Positions 18,069 through 26,739 of a stretch of 32,719 nucleotides of DNA are shown here, in pieces. The stretch is from Bordetella parapertussis. GTDB taxonomy: Bacteria; Pseudomonadota; Gammaproteobacteria; Burkholderiales; SG8-41. Numbering within the stretch: the first letter of the stretch is position 1; every line of letters begins with the position of its first letter. Under the pieces are notes generated by a model, which was not told the DNA's origin, made no database searches, and saw only the letters and a program-made list of their open reading frames with translations. Position numbers and translations under genes: made by a program. Location: contig CAMBCF010000056.1 of assembly GCA_945864585.1 (NCBI GenBank), positions 1 to 32,719 of the forward strand, read 5' to 3'.

Positions 18069-19493
18069 ATGACAAAATCATTCGACGTAGTAGTCATCGG
18101 CGCCGGCCCCGGCGGCTACATCGCGTCCATACGCGCGGCGCAGTTGGGCATGCAGGTGGCCTGCATTGACGATTGGAAAACCGCCGACGGCAAACCCGCG
18201 CCGGGTGGCACGTGCACCAACGTCGGCTGCATTCCCTCCAAGGCGCTGCTGCAATCTTCAGAGCATTACGATCATGCGGCGCACGCATTTGCGGATCATG
18301 GCATCGTGGTCGGCGGTCTGAAACTTGACCTCGCGCAGATGCTCAGGCGCAAAGACGAAATTGTTAAGCAGAATAACGACGGCATTCTGTATTTGTTCAA
18401 GAAAAACAAGGTTACTTTTTTTCACGGCACAGGTGCTTTTGCGGGGGGCGTGGCGGGTGCGTGGGAAATTAAAGTCAGCGGCAAAACAGCGGAATCGCTG
18501 ATCGCAAAACACGTGGTCGTCGCCACCGGCTCCAGCCCGCGCGCGTTGCCCGGCGCGCCGTTCGATAACAAACTGATACTCGATAACGCGGGCGCGCTGG
18601 CGCTTAGCGAAGTGCCGAAACGCCTGGGGGTCATCGGCGCAGGCGTGATTGGCCTGGAATTGGGCAGCGTATGGCGAAGACTGGGCGCTGCGGTCACGGT
18701 ACTGGAAGCGCTGCCGGCATTTCTAGGGGCAGCGGATGATGCGGTCGCTAAAGAAGCGAATAAAGTGTTGTTAAAACAAGGACTTGCAATACGTACCGGG
18801 GTCAAGGTTGGCAGCGTCAAAGCAGGCAAAGAAGTCACCCTTGAGTACACCGATAACGCCGGCAAGGCACAGACGCTGAGCGTGGACAAACTCATCGTGT
18901 CGATAGGCCGCGTGCCGCATAGCGAAGGCCTTAACGCAGCAGCAGTGGGTCTCAAGCTTGATGAACGCGGCTTTGTCGCGGTGGACGAGCATTGCAAAAC
19001 AAACCTGGCCAATATCTGGGCGGTGGGAGACGTGGTGCGCGGGCCGATGCTGGCGCACAAGGCCGAAGAAGAAGGCGTGGCGGTGGCGCAGCGCATCGCC
19101 GGCAAGTACGGGCATGTCGATTTCAATACGGTGCCGTGGGTGATTTACACTACGCCGGAAATCGCCTGGGTTGGAAAAACCGAACAACAGGTCAAAGCCG
19201 AGGGCATCGAGTACCGCACCGGTTCATTTCCGTTCATGGCCAACGGGCGCGCGCGTGCACTGGGAGACACCACCGGGTTTGTGAAATTTATCGCCGACAA
19301 GCACAATGACCGCATCCTCGGCGTGCATATCATCGGGCCGATGGCCTCCGAGCTTATCGCCGAAGCCGTAGTGGCGATGGAATTTGGTGCGTCGTCCGAG
19401 GACATCGCCATGATCTGCCACGCGCATCCGTCGTTGTCCGAGGCGATGAAAGAGGCGGCGCTGGCGGTGGATGGCAGGACTTTGAATCTGTGA
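18069..19493 (+). CDS. lpdA: Dihydrolipoyl dehydrogenase (E3)
   Basis: Reoxidises dihydrolipoamide and passes electrons to NAD for 2-oxoglutarate dehydrogenase, and possibly other lipoyl complexes. The 474 residues hold VVVIGAGPGGYIASIRAAQLG at the N-terminus, the redox disulfide Cys49/Cys54 in GGTCTNVGCIPSKALL, an NAD-binding GVIGAGVIGLELGSVW, and the C-terminal catalytic pair His453/Glu458 in HAHPSLSEAMKEA. The ATG has no Shine-Dalgarno, because the repeat hairpin and T run occupy the upstream space. Its place after sucAB indicates the ODH-specific E3. Confidence 0.96.
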   Translation: MTKSFDVVVIGAGPGGYIASIRAAQLGMQVACIDDWKTADGKPAPGGTCTNVGCIPSKALLQSSEHYDHAAHAFADHGIVVGGLKLDLAQMLRRKDEIVKQNNDGILYLFKKNKVTFFHGTGAFAGGVAGAWEIKVSGKTAESLIAKHVVVATGSSPRALPGAPFDNKLILDNAGALALSEVPKRLGVIGAGVIGLELGSVWRRLGAAVTVLEALPAFLGAADDAVAKEANKVLLKQGLAIRTGVKVGSVKAGKEVTLEYTDNAGKAQTLSVDKLIVSIGRVPHSEGLNAAAVGLKLDERGFVAVDEHCKTNLANIWAVGDVVRGPMLAHKAEEEGVAVAQRIAGKYGHVDFNTVPWVIYTTPEIAWVGKTEQQVKAEGIEYRTGSFPFMANGRARALGDTTGFVKFIADKHNDRILGVHIIGPMASELIAEAVVAMEFGASSEDIAMICHAHPSLSEAMKEAALAVDGRTLNL

Positions 19494-19505
19494 ATTGACG
19501 AGGGC

Positions 19506-19633
19506 GTGAACGGGTGAACGAGTGAACGAGTGAACGGGTGGCCCCTCACCCTAACCCTCTCCCCGCAAGCGGGGCGAGGGAACAAAGCGCGGAGGGGTTA
19601 CTCGTTCACTCGTTCACTCGTTCACCCGTTCAC
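19506..19633. repeat. Inverted octamer array enclosing a second, C-rich repeat element, between lpdA and zapE
   Basis: The left arm (19506-19540) is four GTGAACG(G/A) octamers plus GTG. The right arm (19598-19633) holds four complementary octamers; the octamer blocks differ at only one position. The roughly 57-nt interior is not filler. It contains CCCCTCACCCTAACCCTCT, then a tight CCCCGC-AA-GCGGGG hairpin (19561-19574), then GGAGGGG, a different REP-like unit. The element ends 8 nt before the zapE GTG start. Confidence 0.9.
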
Positions 19634-19641
19634 TGAACCAT

Positions 19642-20796
19642 GTGAACGATCCGCAACTCTCCCAGCACACCCACACCACGCTCCCCCGCGACAGAGCCGA
19701 CGCTGCGCAGTGGATGGTTCAGCATGCGCGTGAGCATGGCTTTACGCTGGATGGGTCGCAGTTGCAGGCGGTTGAACATCTGCAGCGGCTCTACGAAGAC
19801 CTGATCGGGCTTGAAAGGATGGAGTCTATTTTTGTGCGCCTGCTGGCGCGCAAGCGCGTGGTGAAGGGGCTGTATCTGTGGGGCGGTGTGGGGCGCGGAA
19901 AAAGTTTTTTGATGGACAGTTTTTTCAATTGCGCGCCGGTGGCGCAGAAGCGCCGTATACACTTTCATCGTTTCATGCAGGAAGTGCATCAACGCCTGCA
20001 TGCGCTCAGCGGGCAGGGCGAGCCGCTGGCGAGTGTGGCGCGCGACGTGGCCATGGACGCACGTTTATTGTGTCTGGACGAGTTTCACATCACTGACATT
20101 ACCGATGCCATGCTGATGCGCAAACTGCTGGAGGGCCTGATGGAGCAGGGGGTGGTGGTGTTGACCACTTCCAATTTCGAGCCGGATGCGTTGTATCTGC
20201 ACGGCCTGCAACGCAATCAATTCCTGCCGGCAATCGACCTCATCAAACAGAATCTCGATATTGTGAATGTGGATGGCGGCGTGGATTACCGCTTGCGCGA
20301 GCTGGAAAAAGCCGGTGTGTATCACAGCGGCGGCGATGCCGAGGAGCGTATGGCGCGTGAATTCGTGGCGATAACACGCCACGAGGTGTCGGATGCCGCC
20401 GCGCTCGAAATCGCCGGACGCAATATTCCCGTGCGCCGTCTCGCGCGCGGCGTGGTGTGGTTCGAGTTTGCGGCGCTGTGTGATGGTCCGCGCGGCAAGC
20501 CGGATTACATCGCGCTTTCCAGGCGCTATCATACGGTGATGGTATCCAACGTTCCGCGCTTTGGCGCCGGCGCCGCCGACACACTGCGCCGCTTTGTGTG
20601 GATGGTCGATGAATTCTATGACCGCCGGGTCAAGCTGATACTTTCGGCGAGCGTGCCGGTTGAGCAATTGATTATCGATGCCGCTACCAGCGATGCGTTT
20701 CAGGCCAACCTCAATGCGTCGCTGAAAGAGCGCCTGGTGAGCCGCTTGACCGAAATGCAGACGCACGACTATCTTGCCCAACCTCACCTACCGTAG
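19642..20796 (+). CDS. zapE: Cell division protein ZapE (AFG1-like ATPase)
   Basis: A 384-residue P-loop ATPase of the AFG1/LACE1/YhcM family. Walker A is GGVGRGKS (81-88) and Walker B LLCLDEFHITDITDAM begins at about 142. Other family motifs are VVVLTTSNFEPDALY, with a sensor Asn, and VPRFGAGAADTLRRFVWMVDEFYD. In E. coli ZapE acts at the Z ring under stress; homologues act in membrane-protein quality control. The GTG at 19642 is the only reasonable start (the overlapping ATG at 19640 hits a stop at once). No Shine-Dalgarno is visible. Linkage to lpdA is common in betaproteobacteria. The gene ends 8 bp before acuI. Confidence 0.93.
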   Translation: MNDPQLSQHTHTTLPRDRADAAQWMVQHAREHGFTLDGSQLQAVEHLQRLYEDLIGLERMESIFVRLLARKRVVKGLYLWGGVGRGKSFLMDSFFNCAPVAQKRRIHFHRFMQEVHQRLHALSGQGEPLASVARDVAMDARLLCLDEFHITDITDAMLMRKLLEGLMEQGVVVLTTSNFEPDALYLHGLQRNQFLPAIDLIKQNLDIVNVDGGVDYRLRELEKAGVYHSGGDAEERMAREFVAITRHEVSDAAALEIAGRNIPVRRLARGVVWFEFAALCDGPRGKPDYIALSRRYHTVMVSNVPRFGAGAADTLRRFVWMVDEFYDRRVKLILSASVPVEQLIIDAATSDAFQANLNASLKERLVSRLTEMQTHDYLAQPHLP

Positions 20797-20804
20797 GGAA
20801 TCCC

Positions 20805-21803
20805 ATGCCATCCTTCAAGGCCTACAGAATATTAAATGAAAATAACAAGATAGAGGGGCATGCTGCTGATCTCTCGCTGGACGATTTGATGCCGGGTGAG
20901 GTGGTTTTCAAAAACGCTTATTCCGGCGTTAACTACAAAGATGCCCTCGCCGCCACCGGTATTGGCGGCAAAGTCATACGCAAATATCCACTGGTGGGCG
21001 GCATAGACGCGGCAGGCACGGTCATTTCATCTGCTGATGCGCGCTTTAAACCCGGCGACGAAGTCATCTGCACCAGCTACGACTTCGGTGTCGCCCACGA
21101 TGGCGGCTTTGCACAAGTGTGCCGCGTGCCGGCAGATTGGGTGGTACCGCTGCCGCAAGGTTTGTCACTGCTTGAAGCGATGACGCTCGGAACCGCGGGC
21201 TACACCGCAGGGCTTGCGGTCGAGTTGCTGGAACTCAACGGACTGGCGCCCGCAGAAGGTGACAAGGGCAAAGTACTGGTCAACGGCGCAACGGGTGGCG
21301 TAGCGAGTCTTGCCATCGATATGCTGGCGGGTAAGGGCTATGCGGTGACCGCGCTCACCGCCAAGGACAGCGAACACGCGTATTTGCAAAAGCTCGGCGC
21401 GCAGGAGGTGCTCGCGCGCAGTGCTGTCGAAATGGGCACGCGGCCTCTGGAGAAGTCACAGTGGGCAGCGGCGTTCGACTCGGTGGGTGGTGATCAGTTG
21501 TCATGGCTCACGCGCACCATGCATCAGCATGGCTTGATCGCGAGCTTTGGCAACGCCGGCGGCATCGATCTCAAAACCAATGTGTTGCCGTTCATACTGC
21601 GCGGTGTGCGCCTGATCGGCGTGGATTCGGCGGCCACGCCGATGCCATTGCGGCGCAAAGTGTGGCAGCGGCTGGCAAGCGATCTGAAGCCGCGTCACCT
21701 GGCGGATATCGCGAATATGATTACTCTGGACGACCTGGGCGCATACTTCGACAAAATGCTCAAAGGCGGCATACGCGGCAGGGCGGTGGTCAGACTTTCG
21801 TAA
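20805..21803 (+). CDS. acuI: Acrylyl-CoA reductase (NADPH)-like enzyme, AcuI/YhdH family
   Basis: A 332-residue zinc-free medium-chain reductase. It shows NAYSGVNYKDALAATG, PLVGGIDAAGTV, DVGGFAQ-type DGGFAQVCRVPADWVVPLP, and the nucleotide-binding VLVNGATGGVASLAIDML. This family reduces acryloyl-CoA to propionyl-CoA with NADPH, detoxifying acrylate. A strong Shine-Dalgarno (AGGGA, 20795-20799) overlaps the zapE stop. prpE follows after 12 bp, which supports a shared role in producing propionyl-CoA. I cannot separate AcuI from a broader YhdH-type quinone reductase by sequence alone, so the symbol is tentative. Confidence 0.85.
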   Translation: MPSFKAYRILNENNKIEGHAADLSLDDLMPGEVVFKNAYSGVNYKDALAATGIGGKVIRKYPLVGGIDAAGTVISSADARFKPGDEVICTSYDFGVAHDGGFAQVCRVPADWVVPLPQGLSLLEAMTLGTAGYTAGLAVELLELNGLAPAEGDKGKVLVNGATGGVASLAIDMLAGKGYAVTALTAKDSEHAYLQKLGAQEVLARSAVEMGTRPLEKSQWAAAFDSVGGDQLSWLTRTMHQHGLIASFGNAGGIDLKTNVLPFILRGVRLIGVDSAATPMPLRRKVWQRLASDLKPRHLADIANMITLDDLGAYFDKMLKGGIRGRAVVRLS

Positions 21804-21815
21804 CGGAGAAGATTC

Positions 21816-23714
21816 ATGGGCGCCTATCAGGAATTCCACAAGCGTTCGCTTAACCAGCGCGACTCATTCTGGGCCGAACAGGCAAACCTGATCGATTGGC
21901 GCCAGCCTTTTGATCAAGTCTGTGATTTCAGCCATCCGCCGTTCGCCAAATGGTTTGCCGGCGGGCAAACCAATCTGTGTCACAACGCCATAGACCGCCA
22001 CCTTGCCGCACGCGGTGACCAGAAGGCGCTGATTTATATTTCCACCGAGACCGGGCAGGAAAAGACCTACACCTACCGGGAACTCTACAAAGAGGTCAAC
22101 CGCGCGGCAGGCATGCTGCATACGCTGGGTGTGAGCAAGGGTGATCGCGTGCTGATTTACATGCCGATGATCGCGGAAGCGGTGTTCGCGATGCTGGCGT
22201 GCGCGCGTGTCGGCGCGATACATTCCGTGGTGTTTGGCGGTTTCGCGGCAGCGAGTCTGGCGACGCGCATCGATGACGCGAAGCCCGCGTTGATGATTAC
22301 TTCTGACGCGGGCATGCGCGGCGGCCGTGCGATTCACTACAAGCCTCTGGTGGATGAGGCATTGCGTCTGGCCAAACATCCGCCGCGTACTGTGATTGTG
22401 GTTAACCGCGGCATCGACCAAGACTACCAGCCCGTAGCCGGGCGCGATCTCGACTATGCCACTTTGCGCCGCGCGCACGTCAACGTGAATACGCCGGTGA
22501 CGTGGCTGGAGTCGAGCGACCCTTCGTACATTTTGTATACCTCGGGCACCACCGGCAAGCCCAAAGGCGTGCAGCGCGACACCGGTGGTTACGCGGTGGC
22601 GCTCGCCGCGTCGATGAAGCATATTTACTGCGGCAATGCGGGTGAGACGATGTTCACCACTTCGGACATCGGCTGGGTGGTAGGACACTCGTACATCGTG
22701 TACGCGCCACTGATTGCCGGCATGACCACCATCCTTTACGAGGGGCTGCCGATACGGCCCGATGCCGGCATCTGGTGGAAGATTGTCGCCGACCACAAAG
22801 TATCGGTGATGTTTTCATCGCCCACCGCTGCACGCGTGCTGAAAAAACAGGACCCTGCGTATCTCACGAAATACGATTTGTCGTCGCTGCGACATTTGTT
22901 TCTCGCGGGCGAGCCGCTCGACGAGCCCACGCATCGCTGGATCTCTGATGCGCTGCAAAAGCCGGTGATCGATCACTATTGGCAGACCGAAACCGGCTGG
23001 CCGATTTTATCCGCGGTGCATGGCGTGGAAAAGACACCGATCAGGCTCGGCACGCCGAGCTTTCCAGTCTATGGCTATGACCTGCAAATCCTGCGCGAGT
23101 CAGATGCGATGGAAGCCGATACCAATGAAAAAGGCGTGGTTGCGATTGTTCCGCCGCTGCCGCCGGGCTGTATGACGACGGTGTGGGGTGACGACGCGCG
23201 TTTTGTTAGCACCTATTTCACCAGCTTTGGCGTGAAGCAGGTCTACTCAACATTCGACTGGGGCATCCGCGATGCGGACGGCTATCACTACATTCTTGGC
23301 CGCACCGATGATGTGATCAACGTGGCGGGTCATCGTCTTGGCACGCGCGAAATTGAAGAAGCGGTGCAGTCGCACGCCAACATCGCCGAAGTTGCGGTGG
23401 TGGGCGTGGCCGATGCCATCAAAGGCCAGATGCCGCTGGCGTTCGCGGTGGTGAAAGATACCGCGAAAATCGCCACCCCGGAACTCAGAGCCGCGCACGA
23501 GAAAGAAGTGATGGATGCTGTGGACAAACAACTCGGCGCCATTGGCCGTCCATCACAAGTGCATTTTGTGACGCTGCTGCCGAAGACGCGCTCCGGAAAA
23601 TTGCTGCGGCGCTCGATACAGGCGCTGGCCGAGGGGCGCGATCCGGGTGATCTCACCACGATTGAAGACCCTGCTGCACTGGAACAGATCAAGAGCGCAC
23701 TCGCCGGCAGTTGA
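21816..23714 (+). CDS. prpE: Propionyl-CoA synthetase (propionate-CoA ligase)
   Basis: Activates propionate with ATP and CoA through an acyl-adenylate. The 632 residues match PrpE in length. It starts YQEFHKRSLNQRDSFWAEQA, has the adenylate-forming P-loop YTSGTTGKPKGV at 241-252, FTTSDIGWVVGHSYIVYAPL, the DHYWQTETGWP motif, and the catalytic, acetylatable Lys595 in KTRSGKLLRRSI. A Shine-Dalgarno GGAGAA lies 5 nt before the ATG. It is coupled to acuI and separated from prpCD by more than 13 kb on the opposite strand. Acetyl-CoA synthetase is a less likely alternative. Confidence 0.94.
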   Translation: MGAYQEFHKRSLNQRDSFWAEQANLIDWRQPFDQVCDFSHPPFAKWFAGGQTNLCHNAIDRHLAARGDQKALIYISTETGQEKTYTYRELYKEVNRAAGMLHTLGVSKGDRVLIYMPMIAEAVFAMLACARVGAIHSVVFGGFAAASLATRIDDAKPALMITSDAGMRGGRAIHYKPLVDEALRLAKHPPRTVIVVNRGIDQDYQPVAGRDLDYATLRRAHVNVNTPVTWLESSDPSYILYTSGTTGKPKGVQRDTGGYAVALAASMKHIYCGNAGETMFTTSDIGWVVGHSYIVYAPLIAGMTTILYEGLPIRPDAGIWWKIVADHKVSVMFSSPTAARVLKKQDPAYLTKYDLSSLRHLFLAGEPLDEPTHRWISDALQKPVIDHYWQTETGWPILSAVHGVEKTPIRLGTPSFPVYGYDLQILRESDAMEADTNEKGVVAIVPPLPPGCMTTVWGDDARFVSTYFTSFGVKQVYSTFDWGIRDADGYHYILGRTDDVINVAGHRLGTREIEEAVQSHANIAEVAVVGVADAIKGQMPLAFAVVKDTAKIATPELRAAHEKEVMDAVDKQLGAIGRPSQVHFVTLLPKTRSGKLLRRSIQALAEGRDPGDLTTIEDPAALEQIKSALAGS

Positions 23715-23748
23715 ATAACCGCATCATTCACAGCAACGAGAGGAAAAA

Positions 23749-24702
23749 ATGCAGCTTCGCATCACACGACTCATAGCACTTGCCGCTGCCATTGCTGGCA
23801 CAAACGCCTGGGCGCAGAATTTCCCCACCAGACCAATTCGTATCGTCGTCGGTTTCATCGCGGGCAGCGGCGTCGATGTATCGGGACGCATCGTCGCGCA
23901 ATTTCTGTCTGAAGGTCTCGGCCAGCCAGTGGTGGTCGAGAACAAGCCCGGCATGGCCAGTATTATTGCAGCGCGCGATGTGGCGAAGGCCGCGCCCGAC
24001 GGCCATACGCTGTTCATGTGCACCACCAGTTCGCACGTGACGGGTCCGTTTCTGACGCGCCAACCGCCTTATGATCCGATCAAGGACTTCACCGCGATCG
24101 CTCAGGTGGTGGAGTCTTATCTGGTGGTCGCGGTTCCGGCTTCCATTCCGCCCAACTCGCTCAAGGAGTTTGCGTCATGGGCGAAGGCGAATGCCGGCAA
24201 GGTCCAATACGCTTCTCCCGGCGTCGGCGGCAGTGCGCATCTGCTTGCCGAACGGTTCAACCAGGCCGCGGGGCTGGGCATGACGCATGTGCCGTACAAG
24301 GGTTCGGGCGTGACCGAACTCGCCGCCGGCGAGACGCACCTGCTGTTCGGTTTGCTGGCGACGGTCAATGTGGGACCGAGGCTCAGGCTGATCGCCGTCA
24401 CCAGCCCCAGGCGGATGCCGGAACTGCCCAATGTTCCGACGGCGCGCGAAGCCGGCTTCCCCGAAGTTGAATCGACATTGTGGCAGGGCGTGTGCGGCCC
24501 GGGCAATATGCCGAAGGAAATCGTCGCGCGGCTAACCGAAGAAATCCGGCGCGGGCTGGCCCGGCCCGAAGTGCGCGAACGCTATGCGAAGCTCGGCACA
24601 CCGGCGACCTATCGCGCCCCACCGGAATTCACCGAACTCAATAAAGCCGACATCGCAATCTGGCTGCCCATCATCAAGGCGTCGGGGGCGATGACCGACT
24701 GA
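23749..24702 (+). CDS. Bug/TctC family periplasmic substrate-binding protein
   Basis: A 317-residue protein with a Sec signal peptide, likely cleaved after Ala22 (AWA|QN), followed by FPTRPIRIVVGFIAGSGVDVSGRIVAQ. Other family motifs are GQPVVVENKPGM, AAPDGHTLFM, YASPGVGGSAHLLAE and HVPYKGSG. These bind carboxylates in the periplasm. Classic tripartite transporters also need TctA and TctB, which are absent here, as for most 'orphan' Bug proteins of Burkholderiales. It lies 34 bp after prpE with a good Shine-Dalgarno (GAGAGG), so a C3-carboxylate ligand is plausible but unproven. Confidence 0.92.
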   Translation: MQLRITRLIALAAAIAGTNAWAQNFPTRPIRIVVGFIAGSGVDVSGRIVAQFLSEGLGQPVVVENKPGMASIIAARDVAKAAPDGHTLFMCTTSSHVTGPFLTRQPPYDPIKDFTAIAQVVESYLVVAVPASIPPNSLKEFASWAKANAGKVQYASPGVGGSAHLLAERFNQAAGLGMTHVPYKGSGVTELAAGETHLLFGLLATVNVGPRLRLIAVTSPRRMPELPNVPTAREAGFPEVESTLWQGVCGPGNMPKEIVARLTEEIRRGLARPEVRERYAKLGTPATYRAPPEFTELNKADIAIWLPIIKASGAMTD

Positions 24703-24740
24703 GCGCAAGTGATCGCAACTGTTCGTCGGCGGTGAAAAAA

Positions 24741-24823
24741 GGGTGGCACGCTGTTTGTGCCCACGCGTCGCGGTGTGTCTACGCTCGACGGCGTGGGCAA
24801 AACAAAAAGCGTTTTGCCCACCC
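24741..24823. repeat. Compound hairpin repeat between two convergent genes
   Basis: TGCCCACGC (24758-24766) can pair with GCGTGGGCA (24791-24799), while GGGCAAAAC (24795-24803) can pair with GTTTTGCCC (24811-24819). The two stems share 24795-24799 and exclude each other. An outer GGGTGG (24741) can pair with CCACCC (24818). The G/T-rich wording resembles a REP-like unit seen in many proteobacteria. It may serve as a transcription end for both convergent genes. Confidence 0.75.
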
Positions 24824-24852
24824 TACAAAACCACGTATTAACAGTATCCTAT

Positions 24853-25827
24853 TCACCCCGCCAGTTTCACCGGCTTTCCGGTTTCGATCGACGTGGTAAT
24901 CGCCTCGAACGCGCCGATGGTGTTTACTATTTCATCGGGCGTGATGGGGTAAGGGGCTTTGCCGGCAACTGCATCGGCGAACAAATCAAACTCCGCCAGC
25001 AGCGAATCGATTTTTGCGAATTCTTTGCGCTCGGTTTTGCCGCCGCTTAAGCGGGTGATGCACTCGGTTTCGCCCAGCGCTTCGGCCGATCCCTGATCGC
25101 CAAACACCTGCACGCGCCAGTAAAACGGCGATGGACGCACGGCGCCGAGAAAGCCGCTGACGCCGTTGGCGAATCGGAATAATACCGAGACGGTGTCCAG
25201 CGGATTGGGTCCCGTGCGCGTGGAGATGAATTGCGCGCTGACTTCGGCGGTGGGGCCGGCAAGGTTGGTGAAGGCGTCGAGGATATGTATGCCGGTGCCG
25301 GTCATGCCGGCCCCCGGCGTTTCCGACGGCAGGTCCCGCCACGGCGCGAAAAAGTTGCTGGAATTCTCGTTGCTGTAGTGGCCTTCGATATGCAGCACAC
25401 GGCCGAGTGCGCCGCTGGCGACGACTCTGCGCAGTTCCACCATTGAAGGCCAAAAGCGCTTGTTTTGCCCGACCGCGATGGCTACGCCGGCTTTTTTGCA
25501 GGCTTCGGTCATGGCCAATGCGTCGGCAAACTTCAGCGCGAAAGGTTTTTCGCAGAACACGGCTTTACCCGCGGCCGCTGCCTGCTCGACCAGCCTGCGG
25601 TGGGTGGAATGGGGCGTGGCCAAAGCGACCGCCTGCACCTTGGGGTCGGCGAGCGCGGCCTCTAGGCTGGTGCTCAGCGTGAAGCCTTGCTCGCTGGCGA
25701 AATCGCGCACGCTGTCGGGTTCGTGGCTGACGCCATGGACAAAGCGAATGTTGTCGCTTTTGCCTTGCACTGCGTTGACGATATTCTTGCCCCACCACCC
25801 TAAGCCTATGATGGCTGCGTTGATCAT
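24853..25827 (-). CDS. Gfo/Idh/MocA family oxidoreductase
   Basis: A 324-residue NAD(P)-dependent dehydrogenase. The N-terminal Rossmann fold shows AAIIGLGWWGKN, and VALATPHSTHRRLVEQAAAAGKAVFCEKPFAL contains the EKP motif with the conserved Lys. The C-terminal half fits the GFO/IDH substrate domain (GTGIHILDAFTNLAGP). Members oxidise sugars, inositols or related polyols, or reduce carbonyls. It is last in the minus-strand accessory cluster, 16 bp after the FAH-family gene. The ATG at 25827 has a weak ribosome site. The substrate is unknown. Confidence 0.9.
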   Translation of the reverse strand: MINAAIIGLGWWGKNIVNAVQGKSDNIRFVHGVSHEPDSVRDFASEQGFTLSTSLEAALADPKVQAVALATPHSTHRRLVEQAAAAGKAVFCEKPFALKFADALAMTEACKKAGVAIAVGQNKRFWPSMVELRRVVASGALGRVLHIEGHYSNENSSNFFAPWRDLPSETPGAGMTGTGIHILDAFTNLAGPTAEVSAQFISTRTGPNPLDTVSVLFRFANGVSGFLGAVRPSPFYWRVQVFGDQGSAEALGETECITRLSGGKTERKEFAKIDSLLAEFDLFADAVAGKAPYPITPDEIVNTIGAFEAITTSIETGKPVKLAG

Positions 25828-25843
25828 GTTGGCGGTGGAAGAT

Positions 25844-26689
25844 TTATGCCGAGGCTACGATTTTCTGCTGCTGCTGCCCCAGACCCTCTATGCCGAGCGT
25901 GACCACATCGCCCACGGTGAGGTATACCGGATTGGGCTTTTTGCCCATGCCCACACCGGGTGGCGTACCGGTGCAGATCACGTCGCCGGGCAACAGCGTC
26001 ATGAAGTTGCTGCAATAGGAAATTATTTTTCGCACACCGAAAATCATGGTGCGTGTGTTGCCGGACTGCATACGCACGCCGTTGACATCCAGCCACATGT
26101 CGAGACTTTGCGGATCGGTAATTTCGTCCGTGGTCACCAGCCAGGGGCCGATCGGTCCGAAGGTGTCGCAACCCTTGCCCTTGTCCCACTGCGACGACTG
26201 CAACTGAAACACGCGCTCGGAGACATCGTTCGCCACGCAGTAGCCCGCGACGTAATTGAGTGAGTCCTCTTCGCTGACGTATTGCGCCTTGGTGCCGATG
26301 ACGATCGCGAGTTCGCATTCCCAATCGAGCTTGGTGGCGTAGCGCGGCATCAGGGTGTCGTCATTGGGGCCGCAGATGGAGGTGGTGGCTTTCATGAAAA
26401 TGATGGGTTCGGTGGGCACTGCCATACCAGCTTCAGCGGCGTGATCGGAGTAGTTCAGGCCGATTGCCACGTATTTGGAGATGCCGCTGAACGGCACGCC
26501 GAAGCGTGTCGCGCCAGTGACTACCGGCAGTGTTTCCGGCTTGATTTTGGCGATGCGCGCAAGATTGCGTGGTGACAGCGCCTCGGCATCCAGCGCGCCG
26601 GTGACTTTGGACAAATCACGCAATTTACCCTGAGCATCGACAATGCCAGGCTTCTCGTTTCCATCTTTTCCGTAACGGCAAAGCTTCAT
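25844..26689 (-). CDS. Fumarylacetoacetate hydrolase (FAH) family protein
   Basis: A 281-residue FAH-fold enzyme with KYVAIGLNYSDHAAEAG, PIIFMKATTSICGPND, the metal-binding acidic motif DWECELAIVIG, GYCVANDVSER, DTFGPIGPWLVT and LLPGDVICTGTPPGVGMG. These enzymes hydrolyse or decarboxylate diketo acids, or hydrate 2-oxo-alkenoates, using Mg or Mn. Names such as ureidoglycolate lyase are often transferred to this group without evidence. A Shine-Dalgarno GGAG lies 6 nt before the ATG at 26689. Neighbouring hydroxyacid dehydrogenases suggest catabolism of a 2-oxo or 2-hydroxy acid. Confidence 0.9.
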   Translation of the reverse strand: MKLCRYGKDGNEKPGIVDAQGKLRDLSKVTGALDAEALSPRNLARIAKIKPETLPVVTGATRFGVPFSGISKYVAIGLNYSDHAAEAGMAVPTEPIIFMKATTSICGPNDDTLMPRYATKLDWECELAIVIGTKAQYVSEEDSLNYVAGYCVANDVSERVFQLQSSQWDKGKGCDTFGPIGPWLVTTDEITDPQSLDMWLDVNGVRMQSGNTRTMIFGVRKIISYCSNFMTLLPGDVICTGTPPGVGMGKKPNPVYLTVGDVVTLGIEGLGQQQQKIVASA

Positions 26690-26739
26690 GTTAACTCCAG
26701 CGTTTTCAGTAAATAAACTTCAATCAGCACTGACCCGTA

